Shown here: in pieces, positions 34,689 to 43,130 of the stretch
Position numbering within the stretch: position 1 is the first letter of the stretch
Layout of the letters: each line of letters begins with the position of its first letter
Assembly (NCBI GenBank): GCA_012103505.1
Contig: WLWP01000001.1
Span: 868,001 to 932,000 of the forward strand
Source of the DNA: Pseudomonadales bacterium
Lineage (GTDB): Bacteria > Pseudomonadota > Gammaproteobacteria > Pseudomonadales > Azotimanducaceae
Direction of reading: 5' to 3'
DNA length: 64,000 nucleotides
Translations under genes and position numbers: made by a program
The notes under the pieces: generated by a model
What the model was told of the DNA's origin: nothing
Seen by the model: the letters and a program-made list of their open reading frames with translations, nothing else
Databases searched by the model: none

Positions 34689-35637
34689 TGCCACACTACC
34701 GGCGCAAGACGGGATTGGACGTAAATCTCTTGCTTGGCTCCTCATCCTCGTTGCAGTTTTCTCCGGAATCTATTTCCTTAATCCAGCGATAGCTTTGCTA
34801 GGTGGCCTATCGACGCGCCTAGCGTTAGATATCAATCCAATTCCGAACACCGGCAAACTTGGTAAATTGAGCTTACAGACAGCAATTGTTTTGCTCGGTT
34901 TTACGCTTGGTCTTGATCGTCTCATTTCGGTATCTGCAGATTACGGCGCAATCGTTGCCGTTTACGTAATCGGTACCCTCGTGCTCGGCTATGGCTTGTT
35001 GCGACTGATTAGGACTGACGAGGTGGAAGGCTTTCTGCTCACTGGTGGCACAGCGATTTGTGGCGGGACTGCGATCGCGACCCTGGCGCCACTAATGGAT
35101 GCCAAACCGCACCAGTTCGCAGTAGCAACCGCACTCGTATTTTTACTGAATGTCGTAGCGTTGTTTGTATTTCCCTATATCGGCGTGTGGCTGGAAATGA
35201 GCCAAGAGACGTTTGGAGCGTGGGTAGCACTTGCGATTCATGATACGTCATCAGTTGTCGCGACGGCTGCAATCTATGGCGAAGAAGCCGCAGAGGTTGC
35301 GACTACGGTAAAGCTTGGTCGTACACTTTGGTTGGTTCCAATCGCGTTCGCAGTGAGCGTTATGTACCGACAGGGTTCGGCTAAGATTCGAGTTCCTTTA
35401 TTTGTGCTACTTTTTGTTGCAGCGGCGGTCTTCTCAAGTTTTTTGCCGCTGACCGAAGCGATTAATAGCGGTCTTGCCCTCACAAGTAAGGTGCTGCTCG
35501 TGATCGCTCTGGGAATGATCGGACTTGAGATAAATAGAGAAACGCTCGCGCAGCTCTCTCTTCGAAGCGTGGCCTTTGGGGTGGGACTTTGGCTATTGGT
35601 TGTGCCGTTCGCGTTAGTACTGGTGATGTTCGTTTGA
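34688..35637 (+). CDS. YeiH-type putative sulfate exporter (start disrupted)
   Basis: A membrane protein of the YeiH/UPF0324 family (Pfam Cons_hypoth698), with about ten helices. Recognisable pieces are TAIVLLGFTLGLDRLI, GTAICGGTAIATLAPLMDAKPHQFAVATALVFLLNVVALF, AIHDTSSVVATAAIYGEEA and LTSKVLLVIALGMIGLEI. The first canonical in-frame start is TTG 34795, but the same frame upstream encodes a convincing first transmembrane segment (LAWLLILVAVFSGIYFLNPA) with no ATG, GTG or TTG before the stop at 34642. ATG 34688 overlaps the previous stop as TGATG but is in another frame; one missing base between 34690 and about 34735 would join it to that segment. A rare ATC start at 34681, after agga, is the alternative. 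Confidence 0.7.
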
Positions 35638-35707
35638 GCCCAGCGGCTTATAAATATATCGCTTTTTAGTCTTTCCGGTTCTCACGGGAGCTAGGTACAG
35701 TCCGCCC

Positions 35708-35797
35708 ATGACTGTTCTCAGCACAAAAATTGATCGACTTAGCCTCCTGGCCCTTGCAGTATTCGCGGCGTATTTGCTCCTACCTGTATTCGTCTAA
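35708..35797 (+). CDS. Possible 29-residue membrane peptide
   Basis: ATG 35708 opens a 29-codon frame ending in TAA. The peptide has a short charged start (MTVLSTKIDR) and a single strongly hydrophobic helix (LSLLALAVFAAYLLLPVFV), like many small single-pass membrane proteins. The ribosome site is weak (gggagct, aggtac upstream). It may be a chance frame; nothing homologous is recognised. Confidence 0.35.
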   Translation: MTVLSTKIDRLSLLALAVFAAYLLLPVFV

Positions 35798-35860
35798 CCC
35801 GTCCTCGATCTAAAAAGCACGACCGTGCAGCGGTGTTTTGTGTTTGAACGCAAAATTCCC

Positions 35861-35890
35861 TTGACAGGATCCCCCACTCAGAACTAAAAC
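35861..35890 (+). promoter_or_regulatory. Possible promoter of the heptapeptide-repeat gene
   Basis: A perfect TTGACA (35861-35866), 18-bp spacer and TAAAAC (35885-35890, 4 of 6 matches), 47 bp before the TTG start. Confidence 0.5.
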
Positions 35891-35937
35891 GACACGCGTT
35901 GTTGTGTTGATTTTTAGCCTTACCATCGGGGAAAGAG

Positions 35938-36387
35938 TTGACCAAAATCCACAAAGATCGTCTTGGTGATAAAAAAGATCGCTCTGGAGATAAATTAGGT
36001 CGTTCTGTTGATAAGAAAGATCGTTCTATTGATAAGAAAGATCGTGTGAGGGGCAAGAACGGTAAAAAGGCTAATGGGGTGCTCGATGTTAGCCCAGCTT
36101 CTAAAACAGATGACGAGATCGAAGACACTACAGACGAAGACGAATTCGCTGAACTGGATGATGATGCAGCGATCGAAGAGGTCGCAGCCGAACTAGAAGA
36201 GATCGACGAGGTCGATATTGAGGTCGAAGATGACCCAGACGCCAAGACAGTGGATGATGTTGTTGAGTTATCGAGCAAAGAACAAAGCGCGCGTTCTTTA
36301 GAAATTCGCCGCGCCATCGAAAAGCGCATGGAGGAACGACAGTTACACGAGGACCTAGATTATTTGGATATCGATTTAGACGACTAA
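35938..36387 (+). CDS. Charged protein with N-terminal heptapeptide repeats
   Basis: A 149-residue, very polar protein in three zones. Residues 6-40 are five tandem heptapeptides on the pattern KDRSxDK (KDRLGDK, KDRSGDK, LGRSVDK, KDRSIDK, KDRVRGK). Residues 55-110 are highly acidic (runs of D and E). The C-terminus is a short helix, EIRRAIEKRMEERQLHEDLDYL, similar in pattern to the PA3496-type putative envelope integrity proteins, which I can only suggest. The start is TTG 35938 with ggggaaagag upstream. The opposite-strand frame (serine/threonine-rich) is a shadow. The function is unknown; opposite charges at the two ends suggest self-association or nucleic-acid/metal binding. Confidence 0.6.
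   Translation: MTKIHKDRLGDKKDRSGDKLGRSVDKKDRSIDKKDRVRGKNGKKANGVLDVSPASKTDDEIEDTTDEDEFAELDDDAAIEEVAAELEEIDEVDIEVEDDPDAKTVDDVVELSSKEQSARSLEIRRAIEKRMEERQLHEDLDYLDIDLDD
35953..36057 (+). repeat. 21-bp tandem repeat (five units, coding)
   Basis: Five units of 21 bp encode the heptapeptides above (consensus about AAAGATCGTTCTNTTGATAAG). Most third positions are retained between units, so the array seems recent and could vary in copy number between strains. Confidence 0.85.
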
Positions 36388-36448
36388 ACTGTCTGCTCGG
36401 TCATCCTCTATCAGTCCATCGAAATGCGTTTCACTAGTTAGTCAGGCC

Positions 36449-38608
36449 ATGCAACACTTTCCTGGAGCTATTCCCCCAGTACGCGATCTTGTGCTCATCG
36501 GCGGTGGTCATGCCAACGTTCAGGTATTGAAGCGGTTTGGTATGCGCCCAGAAGCTGGTGTTCGACCGACGCTAATTAGCGCGGGTTTCGGGACGCCGTA
36601 CTCAGGTATGTTGCCCGGGTGTATCGCAGGAACGTATACCTCATCTGATATACACATCAACTTGAGTAACCTCTGTCGGTTCGCCGGAGCCAGGTTCGTG
36701 CAAGCAGAAGTTGTCGGTCTAGACCTTGAAGAGCGTCGTGTGACCTTGGCAGGGCGCCCTTCGATTGCCTATGACGTTCTAAGTCTAAATGTAGGTGCCC
36801 AACCGATTGCGCCCAATTCAGGAGCAATCGCAGTTAAACCCATCAGTGAATTTCTACCGAAATGGGAAGCTGTTCGAGCCCGTCTCGAAAGACACCCTGG
36901 TAATCTCACAATCGTGGGAGCGGGTGCCGGGGGTGCGGAACTTGCGCTCGCTGCAGCTGCACGACTGACGGCAAGCCAGGTAACACTAATTGGCCCAGAG
37001 CTCTTACCCGGACAGTCTGCTTCAGTACAACGCCGTTTCAGTTCAATGTTAGCGCGATGTGACGTGACCTATATCATGGACTCAGTTAGAGCCGTCGGCG
37101 GCGACGTGCTTGAGTTGAGTTCAGGGCGCACAATCACGGCCGGAGAAGTCTTGTGGGTAACTGGCGTAGAGGCGCCGGGTTGGATTAGAGATAGCCAGCT
37201 GGCTACAGATTCATTGGGGTTTGTTCGAGTAGGTAAGACGCTTGCCTCTGTGTCGCACACCAATGTCTTCGCGGCGGGCGACATCGCTCATTTAGAAGGG
37301 CAAGAACGTCCAAAATCTGGTGTATTCGCGGTGCGGGCTGGACCTATCCTAAGCCAGAATGTTCGAGCGCAATTGATTGGTGCGCCGCTGAAGTCCTACA
37401 AAGCGCAGCGCCACCACTTAGCGCTCATTGGCGATGGCCGAGGCAGTGCGCTGGCAACCCGCTCGGGTTGGTCGATAGAAGGCGCGTTCTGGTGGCGATT
37501 GAAACGATGGATTGATGAAAAATTTATAAATAATTTCAACGATTTACCAGAAATGGTTAAAGTTAAATACGAACTTCCTGAGCCGCTCGCAAATGATCTA
37601 CCCAGCGACGACATGAGGTGCGGTGGCTGTGGGGCCAAGATCGCCGCAGAACCTTTGCGAAGGGTTTTAGCGCGCTTACCAATTGTGCAAGACCCGAGTG
37701 TTTTGATGGGTATTGGAGACGACGCAGCGCAGCTTGTAACAGCTAGCGGGACGTCACTGATGACGATTGATGGCTTTCGAGCCATGATGGATGATCCCTA
37801 CGTATTTGGCCGGATAGCCACTCATCATAGTTTGAACGACATTTTTGCCATGGGAGCGAGTCCGCGAGCGGTGATGTCACTTGTCACAGTACCGCTTATG
37901 TCTGAGCGCTTAATGGAAGAAGACCTCTATCAGCTGATGCGCGGGGTTGTTGATGTGTTGACTGATCATGGCGCAGCACTGATCGGTGGGCATTCAGCTG
38001 AAGGAGCCGAGCTGAGCCTGGGTTTGTCCGTGTATGCAGATGCCCCGGACGTTGTTTTGAGCAAAGCTGGTGCCCGCGAAGGTGACATGCTCGTTTTATC
38101 GAAACCGTTAGGGACTGGGCTTGCACTCGCGTCCGCCATGGGTGGCGCAGCGCCTGCACAACTGATGAGTACGATCATCAGTTCGATGGATCAAAGTAGT
38201 GCCCAAGCAGCTGCAACGTTCATCAACCATCGTGCCAATGCACTAACGGACATCACAGGTTTTGGCCTTGTAGGGCACCTGAGTGAAATGATGCGTGCAT
38301 CCGGTAAAAACGCCACGATAGAACTTGGATGTGTGCCTGCGTTTGACCGGGTAGAAGAACTGTACGTACAACACCAAAGCTCACTCCAGACTGCAAACGA
38401 AGGGGCGTTTCGTGACTACGAACTTAAAGGTAGTTTGTCGTTTTCAGATCCCAAGGTTCGATTGCTGGCCGATCCCCAAACGTCGGGTGGCTTGTTGGGT
38501 GCTGTACCTGCAGAACGTGCACAAGCGTGCGTCGATGAATTGTTAGAGACCGGTCACGGTGCGTCGATCATTGGGAAAGTCTCTGGCACTGTGAGTATCA
38601 TTAAATGA
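36449..38608 (+). CDS. selD: FAD oxidoreductase / selenide, water dikinase fusion
   Basis: A 719-residue fusion. The N-terminal half (about 1-370) is a pyridine nucleotide-disulfide/NDH-2-like flavoprotein: VLIGGGHANVQVLKRFG, SGMLPGCIAGTY, LTIVGAGAGGAELALAAAARL, FAAGDIAH. The C-terminal half is SelD, which makes selenophosphate from selenide and ATP: RCGGCGAKI (active-site Cys, not Sec), IGDDAAQL, ALIGGHSAEGAE, TDITGFGLVGHL, LLADPQTSGGLL. This fusion is known in several proteobacteria; the flavoprotein half may reduce selenium species, which is inference. The stop overlaps the next gene by four bases. The other Sec genes (selC, selB, selA) lie 7-12 kb downstream on the minus strand. Confidence 0.92.
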   Translation: MQHFPGAIPPVRDLVLIGGGHANVQVLKRFGMRPEAGVRPTLISAGFGTPYSGMLPGCIAGTYTSSDIHINLSNLCRFAGARFVQAEVVGLDLEERRVTLAGRPSIAYDVLSLNVGAQPIAPNSGAIAVKPISEFLPKWEAVRARLERHPGNLTIVGAGAGGAELALAAAARLTASQVTLIGPELLPGQSASVQRRFSSMLARCDVTYIMDSVRAVGGDVLELSSGRTITAGEVLWVTGVEAPGWIRDSQLATDSLGFVRVGKTLASVSHTNVFAAGDIAHLEGQERPKSGVFAVRAGPILSQNVRAQLIGAPLKSYKAQRHHLALIGDGRGSALATRSGWSIEGAFWWRLKRWIDEKFINNFNDLPEMVKVKYELPEPLANDLPSDDMRCGGCGAKIAAEPLRRVLARLPIVQDPSVLMGIGDDAAQLVTASGTSLMTIDGFRAMMDDPYVFGRIATHHSLNDIFAMGASPRAVMSLVTVPLMSERLMEEDLYQLMRGVVDVLTDHGAALIGGHSAEGAELSLGLSVYADAPDVVLSKAGAREGDMLVLSKPLGTGLALASAMGGAAPAQLMSTIISSMDQSSAQAAATFINHRANALTDITGFGLVGHLSEMMRASGKNATIELGCVPAFDRVEELYVQHQSSLQTANEGAFRDYELKGSLSFSDPKVRLLADPQTSGGLLGAVPAERAQACVDELLETGHGASIIGKVSGTVSIIK

Positions 38609-39219
38609 CTGCTCGGCGCCAGATTGTGCTGGTCACTGATCCGATGTGCTCTTGGTGTTGGGGCATGGCTGATGAGTTTGAGCTTGCTCGAGAGCGACTA
38701 GGGGAAGTCGTAGACTTTGAGCTAATGCTTGGCGGCATCAACACGCACGGCACACAGCCTATTGGCGACTATGGCCGTCGCTTTCTAATGCGATTGTGGC
38801 GCGAGGTTCAGGCAACGACTGGACAGACTTTCGGTTTTAAGCTGCCGGAACAGTATATTCACAACTCAGCTCGAACCTGTTTGGCTCTGCAAGCTGCAAG
38901 AGAGCTGGTTGCTACAGTGCCGTTTGAATTTCTTCATGCCTTGCAGCGAGCGTTCTTTGTCGATGGGCTAGATATCACGAACGAAACTGTGATCATGGCC
39001 TGTGCCGAACAGGTGAATATCGACCCACAAGATTTGATTGGCGAAATGGACGAGCCGAAACACCTCGAATCTATCCGTTTTCAATTTGAGGCGGCAAGTG
39101 GCTTTGGAACCCAGGCGTTACCGAGTTTAGCAGAACTAAAATCAGGTGAGCTTAAACTAGTCGCTGGAGGCTATGTCGATGCTGACATGTTGGCTTCGCT
39201 GCTCGTGGATGCTGGTTAG
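38605..39219 (+). CDS. DsbA-family thioredoxin-like protein
   Basis: A 204-residue protein with a thioredoxin fold interrupted by a helical insertion, in the FrnE/DsbA-like group. The redox motif is DPMCSWCWGM (CSWC at about residues 13-16) directly after the first strand. The conserved PSLAELK near residue 180 replaces the cis-Pro loop. No signal peptide, so it is cytoplasmic. It starts in the last codons of selD (ATGA overlap), so a link to selenium or thiol chemistry is possible but not shown. It converges with metX: its stop overlaps the metX stop by 4 bp. Confidence 0.8.
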   Translation: MTARRQIVLVTDPMCSWCWGMADEFELARERLGEVVDFELMLGGINTHGTQPIGDYGRRFLMRLWREVQATTGQTFGFKLPEQYIHNSARTCLALQAARELVATVPFEFLHALQRAFFVDGLDITNETVIMACAEQVNIDPQDLIGEMDEPKHLESIRFQFEAASGFGTQALPSLAELKSGELKLVAGGYVDADMLASLLVDAG

Positions 39220-40301
39220 AAAAACTCGGCGACCGCAGGTCGAAAACGATCCATGTCCACTAAGAAAGAGTCGTGGCCCTGTATTGAAGCAAGTCGTTTA
39301 AACGTCACTTCGGGGATGGCTTCATCCAGAGCTAGGGCGAGTTCTTCCTGTTGCGAAACAGGGAATAGGAAATCCGTTTCAACCCCGATAATGAGGGCTG
39401 CCTCAAGCTGAAGACTAGTAAAGCTAGCTTCTAAGCTACCGCCATGGTCGGCGGCATCAAACAGATCCATCGCGCGTGATAGGTACAGGTAACAATTGGG
39501 GTCGAATGTTCCGATGAAACGGTTCGCATGGCTTTCAAGGTAAGACTCGACCTCAAAATCCATACCAAAAGGATTGTCCGGTTCTAACGTATCCGTTGTG
39601 CGTTCGCGTCCGAAACGTTCGGCCCATTCTGCAGCGGATCGATAAGTGATCATGCCAAGCTTTCGCGCAAAACGCATACCCTGAATTGGCCCATTGCCTG
39701 GAATTTTATAGTTGCCCTGTTGCCAATCGCTGTCTTTACGGATCATTTCGCGCTGCAGGGATCGCAAGGCTATTGAAAATGGCAGACTTCGCGCAGCAGA
39801 TGAAATGGAAACCAAGCGGCGGCTGCGCCCGGGTTGGGTGAGGCAAAAAGCTAAAGCAGTCATACCACCCATGGAGGAGCCAATCACCGTGTGAAGCTGT
39901 GAGACGCCGATATGATTCAACACGTATGCCGCAGAGTTTGCGACGTCCTCAACGGTTAGGACGGGAAAAGTTAGGCGATAGAGTTCGTTTGTCGTTGGAT
40001 CGACGCTGGCAGGCCCCGTAGTGCCGAAACAGCTACCGAGTGAGTTGACGCAGACAACATAGTAGCGGTTGCTATCGATGGGCTTGCCAGGACCAACCAT
40101 GTCTTCCCACCAACCCGCGGAAGGATCCGCTGGGCTTGAAGCTGCGTGCGCCGACGGTGACAAGCCCGTAAAGATGAGGACGCAATTGTCTTTGGCCGCG
40201 TTTAGCTCTCCCCAAGTTTCATAGGCGAATGTGGGGGATTGCAAGGCACCACGCTGCATCGCGAAAGGCCCATCTAGTGTGACGGTTTGAACTGCTGACA
40301 C
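39216..40301 (-). CDS. metX: MetX-family homoserine/serine O-acyltransferase
   Basis: A 361-residue alpha/beta-hydrolase acyltransferase. The nucleophile is in VIGSSMGGMTAL, the acid in GVETDFLFPVSQQ and the His in SIQGHDSFLVDMDRF. The N-terminal lobe reads TYETWG-like (FAYETWGELNAAK), GLSPSAHAASS and YYVVCVNSLGSCFGTTGP. This last stretch is closer to the Xanthomonas serine O-succinyltransferase group than to classical homoserine acetyltransferases, as I recall those sequences. It acts early in cysteine or methionine synthesis. The stop overlaps the dsbA-like gene stop. A 63-bp gap precedes the next gene upstream, and no promoter is obvious. Confidence 0.85.
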   Translation of the reverse strand: MSAVQTVTLDGPFAMQRGALQSPTFAYETWGELNAAKDNCVLIFTGLSPSAHAASSPADPSAGWWEDMVGPGKPIDSNRYYVVCVNSLGSCFGTTGPASVDPTTNELYRLTFPVLTVEDVANSAAYVLNHIGVSQLHTVIGSSMGGMTALAFCLTQPGRSRRLVSISSAARSLPFSIALRSLQREMIRKDSDWQQGNYKIPGNGPIQGMRFARKLGMITYRSAAEWAERFGRERTTDTLEPDNPFGMDFEVESYLESHANRFIGTFDPNCYLYLSRAMDLFDAADHGGSLEASFTSLQLEAALIIGVETDFLFPVSQQEELALALDEAIPEVTFKRLASIQGHDSFLVDMDRFRPAVAEFF

Positions 40302-40364
40302 CGCACTTCCTGGTTATTCAGAGGGCGCCACGATAGTAGAAACCAGTTTCGCACGCCAGTTGAC

Positions 40365-41351
40365 CTAACCGCCGGTATCGGCTTGCCCAGCTCGCTTCTC
40401 CGCGAGTCGGGCACCACGTAGAACGTTGGGTAGGGCGTAGTTGCCCTCGTGGCAGGCATATTCGTAAAGTGGTCCAGCGGTAACGCCTCTACTGGCTTGG
40501 TCGGTGGTCATTGGTGCAGATGCCGACCAGGGCTGGGTAAACATATTTGGATCCTCAACCGTGAATGTATAGTCGATGGTCTTCGCATCGATTCGCGTAA
40601 ACCGCTCAGTGAGTTTGAGGCTAAGTCGAGCTTTGCGCCAAGGCCAAGCCCAATAGTCCGCGGATTTGTCCGCAAAACCTTGTGAGACAACAACCAGCGT
40701 GTCGCCTTCCCAGTGGCCGCGTGCATCGCCCAGCCACTGGCCCAGCTTCGTGTCGATGTGGGGACGGCCATCTAGCGGAATGAGGCGATACTCATGATAC
40801 ATCTCATGGTTGATGGCGAGCCAATCCTCGGTTAAGAAGATCTGATAATTCATATTGTAAGGCTGGAGAGGTGCCATGGTGATGCCGTCAGACAAACAGC
40901 GTTCGCCGGTATCCATGTCTACAAAGCTATTGAAAGGGCCGATGCCATACCGGGCCCGTTGCGCGTCAGACTCTGCTTTAGCTGAGGGCTGCCAGGGAAT
41001 TCGACCGTTGGGCGGGTCGTATATCAAAGCGGTCCTACCGTCAGCAAGTGCTTGCATACCGGGGTCTAACCACTCCCGGTTGTAGCCTCCGACACTTCCC
41101 GGTGGTGGGTTTTCGCTACGAGCCGTCAGTGTTCGCTCCGCTGACTCTGACATTTCAGCCATTTCTTGAGCAGACAGCGTCTTTTCGTTGCTCACATTCT
41201 CAGGTCGTTCTAGCGGCGTGAGAGTAGCTGTTGTCCAGATTCCGGATAAATCAGGTTTCCCTGAAGCCGTCCTCGGTACATCTGCAGTTGCGGTGGTGGT
41301 TAAAAAAATAGTGACGATAGACAGTAGGAAGTTGCGGCTATTCATCGACAT
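40365..41351 (-). CDS. Secreted protein of unknown function (paralogue 1)
   Basis: A 328-residue exported protein with a signal peptide (FLLSIVTIFLTTTATA), then VPRTASGKPDLSGIWTTATL, the hallmark opening of a hypothetical-protein family common in acidobacteria and marine gammaproteobacteria. Other family-like segments are YQIFLTEDWLAINHEMYHEYRLIP, WLGDARGHWEGDTLVVVSQGF, RFTRIDAKTIDYTFTVEDP and LYEYACHEGNYALPNVLRGA. The tryptophan-rich, beta-strand pattern suggests a sheet fold. The substrate is unknown. It lies 14 bp overlapping the paralogue upstream, so the pair is cotranscribed. Confidence 0.75.
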   Translation of the reverse strand: MSMNSRNFLLSIVTIFLTTTATADVPRTASGKPDLSGIWTTATLTPLERPENVSNEKTLSAQEMAEMSESAERTLTARSENPPPGSVGGYNREWLDPGMQALADGRTALIYDPPNGRIPWQPSAKAESDAQRARYGIGPFNSFVDMDTGERCLSDGITMAPLQPYNMNYQIFLTEDWLAINHEMYHEYRLIPLDGRPHIDTKLGQWLGDARGHWEGDTLVVVSQGFADKSADYWAWPWRKARLSLKLTERFTRIDAKTIDYTFTVEDPNMFTQPWSASAPMTTDQASRGVTAGPLYEYACHEGNYALPNVLRGARLAEKRAGQADTGG

Positions 41352-42165
41352 TACCCTCTATGTTGTTTTCGTTTGCTGACTTGCTCAGGTGTCCATACAT
41401 GAGTTCTTCCACATGTTCGATACACCTAAAGTCGAGAAGTTGCGCGTTAGGATGAACATTCTTGTAGAGAATGACCTCGAGCGTCCACGGTCTTGTATAA
41501 ACAGACGGATCCGTAAGCGTCGCGCGGTAGCGTAAGTGGTGCGCGGACATGAGATCGTATCTTTCCTCGACCTGCAAAGCGCCAGAGTGAAGATTTCCTG
41601 CTCGATCAAGCCAAGTATCAGGTACTTGTGCCGACACGTCGACGACCAAGGTGTCGCCCTCCCAGCGTGCTAAAGAATGTCCCATCCAAGTGTCCACGGG
41701 TGCTTCAAAGTCGGGTTGATCGACGTAAAGGGTCCGGCTTGCTTGAGCGAATTCGTAGGCGATAAAGACGTGATCTGGAATTTGTACGATTTGTAGTGGA
41801 AACGGCATGTAGTTCGCTCGAGGAACGCCGGGCATGTAACACTTAACCGCAGGGTCAAGAGCATGGCGATCGGCAAAGTTTCTCTTTTGCTGTGCCCGAG
41901 CCTCCGGCAGATACGGAATTTGCCCGCCGATGACCGCGCCGAGGTTGCCACGTGCTGCGCCAAGCGCACCCGCGGCGAGTATGCTACTCGCCGATCCAAT
42001 GTTCGCTTCAACGTTGAAGTGATCTGGACCCATAGCTTGCCAGATCCCATTCAGATCTGGTTTTCCCTGCTGGGTCCGTGGCACCTCGCCCATCACACTC
42101 CAGCCAAAAGGGGCAAAGAGCTGAAAAGCGATCAAACTCGTTATAAGACGTTTTGTGAGTGACAT
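41338..42165 (-). CDS. Secreted protein of unknown function (paralogue 2)
   Basis: A 275-residue exported protein with a signal peptide (LITSLIAFQLFAPFGWSVMG) and the same opening as its neighbour, VPRTQQGKPDLNGIW. Further shared elements: HSLARWEGDTLVVDVSA, YDLMSAHHLRYRATLTDPSVYTRPW and FRCIEHVEELMYGH. It is shorter and lacks the long insertion of paralogue 1. Tandem duplication followed by divergence is the simplest explanation. It is divergent from the EF-hand protein gene across a 119-bp gap that must hold both promoters. Confidence 0.75.
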   Translation of the reverse strand: MSLTKRLITSLIAFQLFAPFGWSVMGEVPRTQQGKPDLNGIWQAMGPDHFNVEANIGSASSILAAGALGAARGNLGAVIGGQIPYLPEARAQQKRNFADRHALDPAVKCYMPGVPRANYMPFPLQIVQIPDHVFIAYEFAQASRTLYVDQPDFEAPVDTWMGHSLARWEGDTLVVDVSAQVPDTWLDRAGNLHSGALQVEERYDLMSAHHLRYRATLTDPSVYTRPWTLEVILYKNVHPNAQLLDFRCIEHVEELMYGHLSKSANENNIEGNVDE

Positions 42166-42284
42166 GTGAACCTGTCTTCCTTATGTGATGAGGCGTAATG
42201 AAGGCGTGGTGAGTTTCTGCCAAGATGGATAAGATGGCGCATTCAAACATTGATCTCAACCTAGTTGTTTGAAGGAGGAGAGTG

Positions 42285-43007
42285 ATGCGAAAAGTTCTGA
42301 TTGGATTGTTGCTGACAACTTTGGCCGTAAGTGGCGTTGACGTGTTCGGAGAAGTCACGCGCGCGAGTAGATGGGTGGACCGGGTCGTGCTTACATCTGA
42401 AGGCGAGCTCCTTGGCCGTGTTGAAGACTTTGCGCTTGAAGAAGAGTCTTTGAAGGTCTCCTACATCGTGGTGTCTGTCGGTAGTTACTTGATCGAGCAG
42501 AACCTCATAGCGGTTACACCTGACTCGCTACAAGAATCAGACGATGGTGCTTATTTAGTGATTGCCGCTGAAGCCCTGCTTGATGCGCCCAGGTTCGCGG
42601 CTGAAGCTTGGCCTGAAGAGGCGCAAATAGATTCCCCACCTTTGAAGGCGGCGTCACAAGCGAGCGGAGCTGCATCAGAGTCGGATAGTGGTTCGGCAGA
42701 AATTGTTGCCGCGCACCGTCGACTCACGGTGGATAACGAAGGTAAAATGTCCGTCACCGAAATTGAACAACCCCAAACGGCCATTAGCTCTGGAGGTGTC
42801 ACACCAAAGACCTACCGGACTGGAATAATCGACGACCAATCGGGCGAACCCCAATTTAGTCGATTTGACGTAAATAAAGATGGCTATCTGTCGCGGCGGG
42901 AAATCGCTCCGTACTTTGGGCCTGGCCTTAAGTTCAGTAGTTTTGATACTGACGGCAATGGTGGGTTGGATCCTTTTGAACTTGAGGTGCTGAAAAGCCG
43001 TCAGTAA
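42285..43007 (+). CDS. PRC-barrel / EF-hand exported protein
   Basis: About 240 residues. The signal peptide (RKVLIGLLLTTLAVSGVDVFG) is followed by a PRC-barrel-like domain (VVLTSEGELLGRVEDFALEEESLKVSYIVV), an alanine/serine/glutamate-rich linker (about 105-150), and two EF-hand loops near the C-terminus (DVNKDGYLSRREI and DTDGNGGLDPFEL). It therefore probably binds Ca2+ in the periplasm. A strong Shine-Dalgarno ggaggag lies just upstream; ATG 42285 has better spacing than GTG 42282. The partner is unknown. Confidence 0.7.
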   Translation: MRKVLIGLLLTTLAVSGVDVFGEVTRASRWVDRVVLTSEGELLGRVEDFALEEESLKVSYIVVSVGSYLIEQNLIAVTPDSLQESDDGAYLVIAAEALLDAPRFAAEAWPEEAQIDSPPLKAASQASGAASESDSGSAEIVAAHRRLTVDNEGKMSVTEIEQPQTAISSGGVTPKTYRTGIIDDQSGEPQFSRFDVNKDGYLSRREIAPYFGPGLKFSSFDTDGNGGLDPFELEVLKSRQ

Positions 43008-43034
43008 AAACCACATCTTAGCGTCGTATGATCG

Positions 43035-43119
43035 TCGTTCGAACGATCGCGCGCCCATTGCTGAAATCCAATTATAAAATACTTGTAACCGAATACCTGT
43101 TACTCAATACCAAAGAAAG
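43035..43119. repeat. 12-bp palindrome and 14-bp direct repeats before maeA
   Basis: TCGTTCGAACGA (43035-43046) is a perfect 12-bp palindrome. Three copies of AATAC at 43078, 43092 and 43106 head 14-bp units, the first two sharing the pattern AATACYTGTWAC. Both lie in the 123-bp gap upstream of malic enzyme and could be operators; no clear promoter is seen. Confidence 0.4.
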
Positions 43120-43130
43120 AGGAACGAACT

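Larger units (their letters stand above)
35638..35937. other. 300-bp intergenic region
   Basis: It contains one possible small ORF (35708-35797) and a promoter-like sequence (35861-35890), both listed separately. No terminator for the YeiH-type gene is clear: a four-base AGCG...CGCT pairing followed by T5 (35642-35668) is too weak. Otherwise nothing is seen. Confidence 0.5.

Noticed and set aside
35642..35668. Terminator after the YeiH-type gene
   Set aside because: The stem is only four pairs, with a long AT-rich loop.
35739..36329. 196-residue serine-rich frame on the minus strand
   Set aside because: It is the antisense shadow of the repeat protein; the plus-strand gene has a better start and promoter.
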